Shown here: positions 59,857 through 64,000 of the stretch, one piece after another
Layout: the number at the start of each line of letters is the position of its first letter
Position numbering within the stretch: the first letter of the stretch is position 1
Assembly: GCA_964371835.1 (NCBI GenBank)
Contig: CAYJOP010000001.1
Coordinates: 1 to 64,000, forward strand
Length of the DNA stretch: 64,000 bases
From: CAYJAD01 sp964371835
Lineage (GTDB): Bacteria; Desulfobacterota; Desulfovibrionia; Desulfovibrionales; Desulfovibrionaceae
Direction: 5' to 3'
Notes under the pieces: generated by a model
The model's database searches: none
What the model was told of the DNA's origin: nothing
Seen by the model: the letters and a program-made list of their open reading frames with translations, nothing else
Program-made: the position numbers and the translations under genes

Positions 59857-61956
59857 TTAAACTTGCAAAGCTGAAAAATCTGCAAAGTTGCCCATTCTAT
59901 CCATCAATGCTTTAAGCATATTTAGGCGGTTTTGGCGTAATTTTTCATCATCACACATAACCATAACCCCATCAAAAAAACCATCCACTGCTGGGCGAAT
60001 GTCCAATAATAGTTGTGGTATATCCTTAAAATTACCCTCAGCCCAAAGTTTATCAAAGCTTGGTAAGGCAGAATCTAAGGCTTTAGCCAATGTTTTTTCT
60101 GCATCTTCTTCCAAAAGTTCAGATTTATATGCGCCGTTAAGCTCTTGCTCCCCACCTTGCTTACGCACAATATTAGAAACACGCTTAAATGTTTGTACAG
60201 CTTCAGTATAACGCTCACTTTTTTGCAATAACTCCAAAGCATCAAGGCGTTTTTTGGCGGCGCAAACATCTGTTGAATCTGCATTTAGCACAGCATCAAC
60301 CAATAATGTATCAGCACCCTTGCCTTGCCAATAATTTTTAAGCCTTGCGGCAAAAAATTCATCAAGCTTAGTTAAGCATTCATCGGCTGGCAATTTCCAA
60401 TTTTTATCACCATATAATTCATGCGCTTGCTTAAATAATGCTTGCACATTGATGGGCAAATTAAATTCAAGCACACAACGTGCAATGCCAAGGGCTGCAC
60501 GGCGCAAGGCATGCGGGTCTGCTGTGCCTGTGGGAATCATACCAAGGCCAAAGCAGCCAACTAGGCTGTCTGCTTTATCAGCTATTGAAAGTATTGCCCC
60601 AAGCAAGCTTGAAGGCACAGGGCTGTCAGGCCCTGCTGGTAAATATTGCTCTTGCAAGGCCTTGCAAACATCTGCATGCTCACCCTTCTTGCCAGCGTAA
60701 ATTCCGCCCATAATGCCTTGTAAGGTGTCAAACTCACCCACCATACCAGACACAAGGTCAGCCTTAGAAAGACGGCCAGCCTTGGCTGCATGGTCAATAT
60801 TTGCATGGCCGCATTCTTTGCTAAGCCAAGTGCAAAGTTTTTCAATTCTGCGGGTTTTATCACCCATAGACCCCAGCGGCCCAATGAATATAACACTATC
60901 TAAGCGTTTTAGCCAATTATCAAGGCTATCTTCCAAGTCACTACGCCAAAAAAAACGTGCATCTTCAAGGCGAGCACGAAGCACACGCTCCCACCCTTTT
61001 TGCACAATGCTCTTATCAAGCGGTGTCATATTAAGCACAGTTAAAAAATGCGGCAATAAATTACCCTTGGCATCTTCCACCCCAAAGCTTTTTTGATGGC
61101 TCTCCATGCTGGTTAAAAGCACCTCGCGTGGCACTTCAAGAAATGACTCATCAATATTACCAAGCAAGGGCACAGCATGCTCACATAAACCTTGGACTTC
61201 ATCTAACAGACTGTCTTTCCAAAGTATTTTACCACTAACAGCTTTAGCCTGCTCATTACCTGCATCAATAATAGCTTTGCGGCGAAGCTCAGCCACAGGC
61301 TCAACCCCACCTTGTTTGCGTATAGTATCAAGATAATTTTTCGCATCATCCACTGAAATTGTTATTAAATCGCCAGCATTTTCAGTATGAATACGATGGC
61401 CCCAACTTATACGCTCAGATTTCAAATGCCCTACTTCAAAGGGTACAACTTCAGCATCAAAAAGAGCCAAAATCCAACGCAAAGGCCTTGCATATGCAGT
61501 ATTATAAGCTCCCCAGCGCATTTTTTTGGCAAAGGGTTGACCCATAATAATTGATGGGCAGATTTCTTTTAATAAATCCACAGTTTTTGCGCCACCCATG
61601 CGCTTTTTGACAGCAATGTATGGGCCTTTTTCTGTTTCTGTGGTGAAAACTTGCTCAAGGCTTACCTCATTGGTACGCAAAAATCCTTCTAAAGCCTTGG
61701 TGGGCTTATTATCAGCATCATAAGCTACACGCACTGGCGGGCCTGCGATGACTTCTTCCTTTTCTTGCTGGATGGCTGCAATATCTTCCACCATGACCAC
61801 AGCACGACGAGGTGTGCTAAATACTTTTATATTACCGTAAGCTATAGCATTTTCTTCAAATGCAGCCATAAAACGATTATAAAGCTCTGTATTTTGCGTG
61901 GGCAAAAAGCGGGCTGGCAACTCTTCACTACCAATTTCTAATATAAATAAAGACAT
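59857..61956 (-). CDS. glyS: Glycyl-tRNA synthetase beta subunit
   Basis: Large subunit of the bacterial alpha2-beta2 GlyRS, binding tRNA-Gly. 699 residues, normal length. The start MSLFILEIGSEELPARFLPTQ and the HD-type central region (VSGMVGEFDTLQGIMGGIYA) are typical, as is the C-terminal DALR-like anticodon-binding part ending FFDGVMVMCDDEKLRQNRLNML. glyQ lies nine bases upstream. Confidence 0.96.
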   Translation of the reverse strand: MSLFILEIGSEELPARFLPTQNTELYNRFMAAFEENAIAYGNIKVFSTPRRAVVMVEDIAAIQQEKEEVIAGPPVRVAYDADNKPTKALEGFLRTNEVSLEQVFTTETEKGPYIAVKKRMGGAKTVDLLKEICPSIIMGQPFAKKMRWGAYNTAYARPLRWILALFDAEVVPFEVGHLKSERISWGHRIHTENAGDLITISVDDAKNYLDTIRKQGGVEPVAELRRKAIIDAGNEQAKAVSGKILWKDSLLDEVQGLCEHAVPLLGNIDESFLEVPREVLLTSMESHQKSFGVEDAKGNLLPHFLTVLNMTPLDKSIVQKGWERVLRARLEDARFFWRSDLEDSLDNWLKRLDSVIFIGPLGSMGDKTRRIEKLCTWLSKECGHANIDHAAKAGRLSKADLVSGMVGEFDTLQGIMGGIYAGKKGEHADVCKALQEQYLPAGPDSPVPSSLLGAILSIADKADSLVGCFGLGMIPTGTADPHALRRAALGIARCVLEFNLPINVQALFKQAHELYGDKNWKLPADECLTKLDEFFAARLKNYWQGKGADTLLVDAVLNADSTDVCAAKKRLDALELLQKSERYTEAVQTFKRVSNIVRKQGGEQELNGAYKSELLEEDAEKTLAKALDSALPSFDKLWAEGNFKDIPQLLLDIRPAVDGFFDGVMVMCDDEKLRQNRLNMLKALMDRMGNFADFSALQV

Positions 61957-61965
61957 ATATTTCCT

Positions 61966-62835
61966 CTACTTAGACAACATTGGATATTCAAGGGCCTCAC
62001 GCTGGGCCGCATAAAGCTTTGCCACACCTGATGCAAGGTTTCGTACACGGCCAATATAACCTGTGCGCTCAGTAATGGAAATGGCTCCACGAGCGTCAAG
62101 TAAGTTAAAGGTATGCGAACATTTTAAGCAATAATCATATGCAGGCCACGGCAATTCAAGCTCAATTAACTTTTTGCACTCAGCCTCATAGGAGTTGAAA
62201 AATTGCAATAGCATGTCTGCATCACTTTCTTCAAAATTATAGCGTGATTGTTCAACTTCATTTTGATGATATAGGTGTCCGTAAGTTACATGCTCATTCC
62301 ATTTAAGGTCATAAACTGACTCAACACCCTGTAAATACATGGCAAGGCGCTCTAAGCCATAGGTTAGCTCCACACTAATGGGGCTAAGGTCAAGTCCGCC
62401 AACTTGTTGAAAATATGTAAATTGTGTAACTTCCATACCATTTAACCACACTTCCCAACCAAGCCCCCAAGCACCAAGGGTTGGTGACTCCCAGTCATCT
62501 TCCACAAAGCGAATATCATGCTCTTTGGCATTTAAACCAAGTGCTGCAAGGCTTTCTAGGTAAAGCTCTTGCACATTTTCAGGTGAAGGCTTTAAGATTA
62601 CTTGAAATTGAAAATATCGCTGCAAGCGGTTTGGATTTTCACCATAGCGACCATCAGTGGGCCTGCGCGATGGCTCAACATAGGCCACATTCCAAGGCTC
62701 AGGCCCAATTACACGCAAAAATGTATGCGGATTAAATGTGCCTGCGCCGCACTCAATGTCCATGGGTTGCTCAATAACGCAACCATGCTTTGCCCAAAAA
62801 TTTTGAAGTGTTAGGATAATATCCTGAAAGTACAT
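61966..62835 (-). CDS. glyQ: Glycyl-tRNA synthetase alpha subunit
   Basis: Catalytic subunit that activates glycine. 289 residues. It opens MYFQDIILTLQNFWAKHGC, and has the class II core segments QPMDIECGAGTFNPHTFLR, NVAYVEPSRRPTDGRYGENP (motif 2 region) and LDLSPISVELTYGLERLAMY. The gene pairs with glyS. recO is the next gene upstream (72 bases). Confidence 0.97.
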   Translation of the reverse strand: MYFQDIILTLQNFWAKHGCVIEQPMDIECGAGTFNPHTFLRVIGPEPWNVAYVEPSRRPTDGRYGENPNRLQRYFQFQVILKPSPENVQELYLESLAALGLNAKEHDIRFVEDDWESPTLGAWGLGWEVWLNGMEVTQFTYFQQVGGLDLSPISVELTYGLERLAMYLQGVESVYDLKWNEHVTYGHLYHQNEVEQSRYNFEESDADMLLQFFNSYEAECKKLIELELPWPAYDYCLKCSHTFNLLDARGAISITERTGYIGRVRNLASGVAKLYAAQREALEYPMLSK

Positions 62836-62907
62836 TGTGCATCCCTTAAAGTATTTATATGTTTTTACTAATAAATTAATTTTATTAGTAATAATAGCTT
62901 ATTAGCC

Positions 62908-63657
62908 TTAAACACGCTTAAAGCGTCCTTCATCCCAAGCGATGCCTAGATGGTATTGCACAAAACCATCAATGGCCCTAAAGCAAGCTTGGCGCTCCTC
63001 AAAGCTCAAGTCATTAACATTCCAATCAAGTGGTGGGCTACTTTCCACCCTATGCAAGGCATTTAATGTATTTGCTGGCAATTTTATTTCATAGCTTAAA
63101 CGCCTAAAGTCACTGCAATTTACACAGCGAGATATGCCTTCATCCATATGAAAAATAATATCCCCACCAGCTAAACTTTGCCCGCACATACTACACACAT
63201 GCCAAGCAGGGGCAAAGCCCTGTTCACAAGCCATACGCAAGCGAAAAAGCACTGGATATAGGGTGTGTGGAGCGTCTAAATTTTCAAAAAAACTAAACAT
63301 ATCTTGCATAAGGTCATAAGCTGACTTTGTGGCATCTTGAGTAATGCCAATGGTCTCCAAAAAACGTATGCAATTCATGAACATACCAAGGCGCGCCCAA
63401 TCTTTACGCAAATTTTGTGGCCCCTTAACCAAAATCCCTTCTTCAAGGGATAAAAACTGGCCATTTCGTGAGCTTTTTACCCTGCAAGTAAGCGTATTTA
63501 AAACATCAAGACAGCCGCAAAAACGTTGCCGACTGCGACTGCCCCCAAATGCAAAAACCGTTACTAAACCATGCTTTCGAGAAAGCAATCTTAACCACAT
63601 GTCAGCTTCACGAAACCGCCCCACATGCAGCACAATGGCAGAATCATTCCACTCCAT
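62908..63657 (-). CDS. recO: DNA repair protein RecO
   Basis: Loads RecA on single-stranded DNA with RecR. 249 residues: an N-terminal OB fold (MEWNDSAIVLHVGRFREAD) followed by a helical domain with a zinc site CSMCGQ...CVNC (about 155-185). Its position ahead of glyQ-glyS is common in the Desulfovibrionales. recR or recF are not in the window. Confidence 0.92.
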   Translation of the reverse strand: MEWNDSAIVLHVGRFREADMWLRLLSRKHGLVTVFAFGGSRSRQRFCGCLDVLNTLTCRVKSSRNGQFLSLEEGILVKGPQNLRKDWARLGMFMNCIRFLETIGITQDATKSAYDLMQDMFSFFENLDAPHTLYPVLFRLRMACEQGFAPAWHVCSMCGQSLAGGDIIFHMDEGISRCVNCSDFRRLSYEIKLPANTLNALHRVESSPPLDWNVNDLSFEERQACFRAIDGFVQYHLGIAWDEGRFKRV

Positions 63658-63676
63658 GTAAAATACCTAAATAATG

Positions 63677-64000
63677 CTATTGCTTTGGAGGAAAATATAA
63701 AGTTTTTACTTCTCCAACTCTACCAGGAATATCCGTTTCCTCACCATTATAGCGTATACGCACCCCACCAGCATTACCAAGCTTTAAAACCAAGCTATCA
63801 TTGAAGGTAAGGGCAAAAGTATCTCCAGATTGTAATGAAAATTGCCTTGTATCAGCATTATCGGCATTTGAATCAACCCAACACTCAGCAACTGCGGTAA
63901 TAATAACCCTATGTGTGCCATCCAATACCGGAGCATCTTCCTGTATTAATCTGTTTTCATTAATATTATCCGAACTATCCGTGGTAGCACTGGCTTTATT
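63677..64000 (-). CDS. RodZ-like protein, C-terminal part (cut by window edge)
   Basis: The last 108 codons of a gene that starts beyond the window. A polar linker (ASATTDSSDNINENRLI) leads to the DUF4115/RodZ periplasmic domain: RVIITAVAECWVDSN, FSLQSGDTFALTFNDSLVLK, GNAGGVRIRYNGE. RodZ links the MreB cytoskeleton to cell-wall growth; the N-terminal HTH and membrane helix that would confirm it are not visible. recO begins 19 bases after its stop. Confidence 0.75.
   Translation of the reverse strand, partial: NKASATTDSSDNINENRLIQEDAPVLDGTHRVIITAVAECWVDSNADNADTRQFSLQSGDTFALTFNDSLVLKLGNAGGVRIRYNGEETDIPGRVGEVKTLYFPPKQ

Noticed and set aside
1..64000. CRISPR array
   Set aside because: No regularly spaced short direct repeats and no cas genes seen; the repeats present are dispersed or palindromic.

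Overview
The window is one continuous stretch of a low-GC (AT-rich, roughly mid-30s percent by eye) bacterial chromosome. The gene set points to the Desulfovibrionales (Desulfobacterota): a MucR/Ros zinc-finger regulator, an Rrf2-nifU-nifS cluster with three-domain NifU, a very long PEP-synthase-like enzyme, a single-chain pyruvate carboxylase beside birA, the order phoH-pgpH-ybeY, and recO-glyQ-glyS-rpsT. The ssrA tag reads AKNDYDYAYAA. I cannot name a species; the base composition is far below that of well-known Desulfovibrio species, so a low-GC, possibly host-associated lineage is likely (inference).

Layout. 1-5 kb: groES-groEL (groEL cut by the window edge), mucR, then rrf2-nifU-nifS on the minus strand. 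4.7-10 kb: murA, tRNA-His, a lipoprotein and a cytosolic hybrid histidine kinase. 10-13.4 kb: an XRE/DUF2442 pair, then a decayed 2.2-kb island lodged in the 3' end of ssrA (tmRNA), holding two tiny membrane-protein genes, a lipoprotein gene with an in-frame stop and a broken integrase. 13.4-30 kb: TVP38-type membrane proteins, hslU, menA-like, a four-PAS hybrid kinase, an rluB-type pseudouridine synthase, a two-gene RdgC, DppBC-type permeases, recN, a periplasmic DegP/HtrA protease and pgm. 30-43.5 kb (minus strand): the PEP-synthase-like protein, an acyltransferase, pyc-birA, ybeY-pgpH-phoH. 43.5-50.3 kb: a repeat-built protein of unknown function, gatB, a DUF89-like protein, nadK, gmhA, fmdB. 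50.3-64 kb: a small inverted-repeat element and a GC-rich structured leader before hemC, a Lon-like protease, MFS efflux plus TetR, an SSS symporter coupled to a fused bioD-bioA gene, rpsT, glyS, glyQ, recO and the end of a RodZ-like gene.

Most coding content is housekeeping. The notable material is in the accessory and intergenic DNA: (i) a roughly 220-bp dispersed repeat with a 19-bp perfect hairpin, full copies inverted 43 kb apart plus partial copies; (ii) a second element family with terminal inverted repeats and 5-bp target duplications, one copy ending exactly at the menA-like start codon; (iii) the ssrA island, which appears to have separated ssrA from its terminator; (iv) a 120-bp inverted-repeat element followed by an unidentified GC-rich folded segment before hemC. 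Among proteins, the BioD-BioA fusion coupled to an SSS transporter, the split RdgC, the atypical biotin attachment site with a C-terminal zinc ribbon in pyruvate carboxylase, and the insertion in the PEP-synthase-like enzyme stand out. I found no CRISPR array, no intact transposase and no intact prophage.
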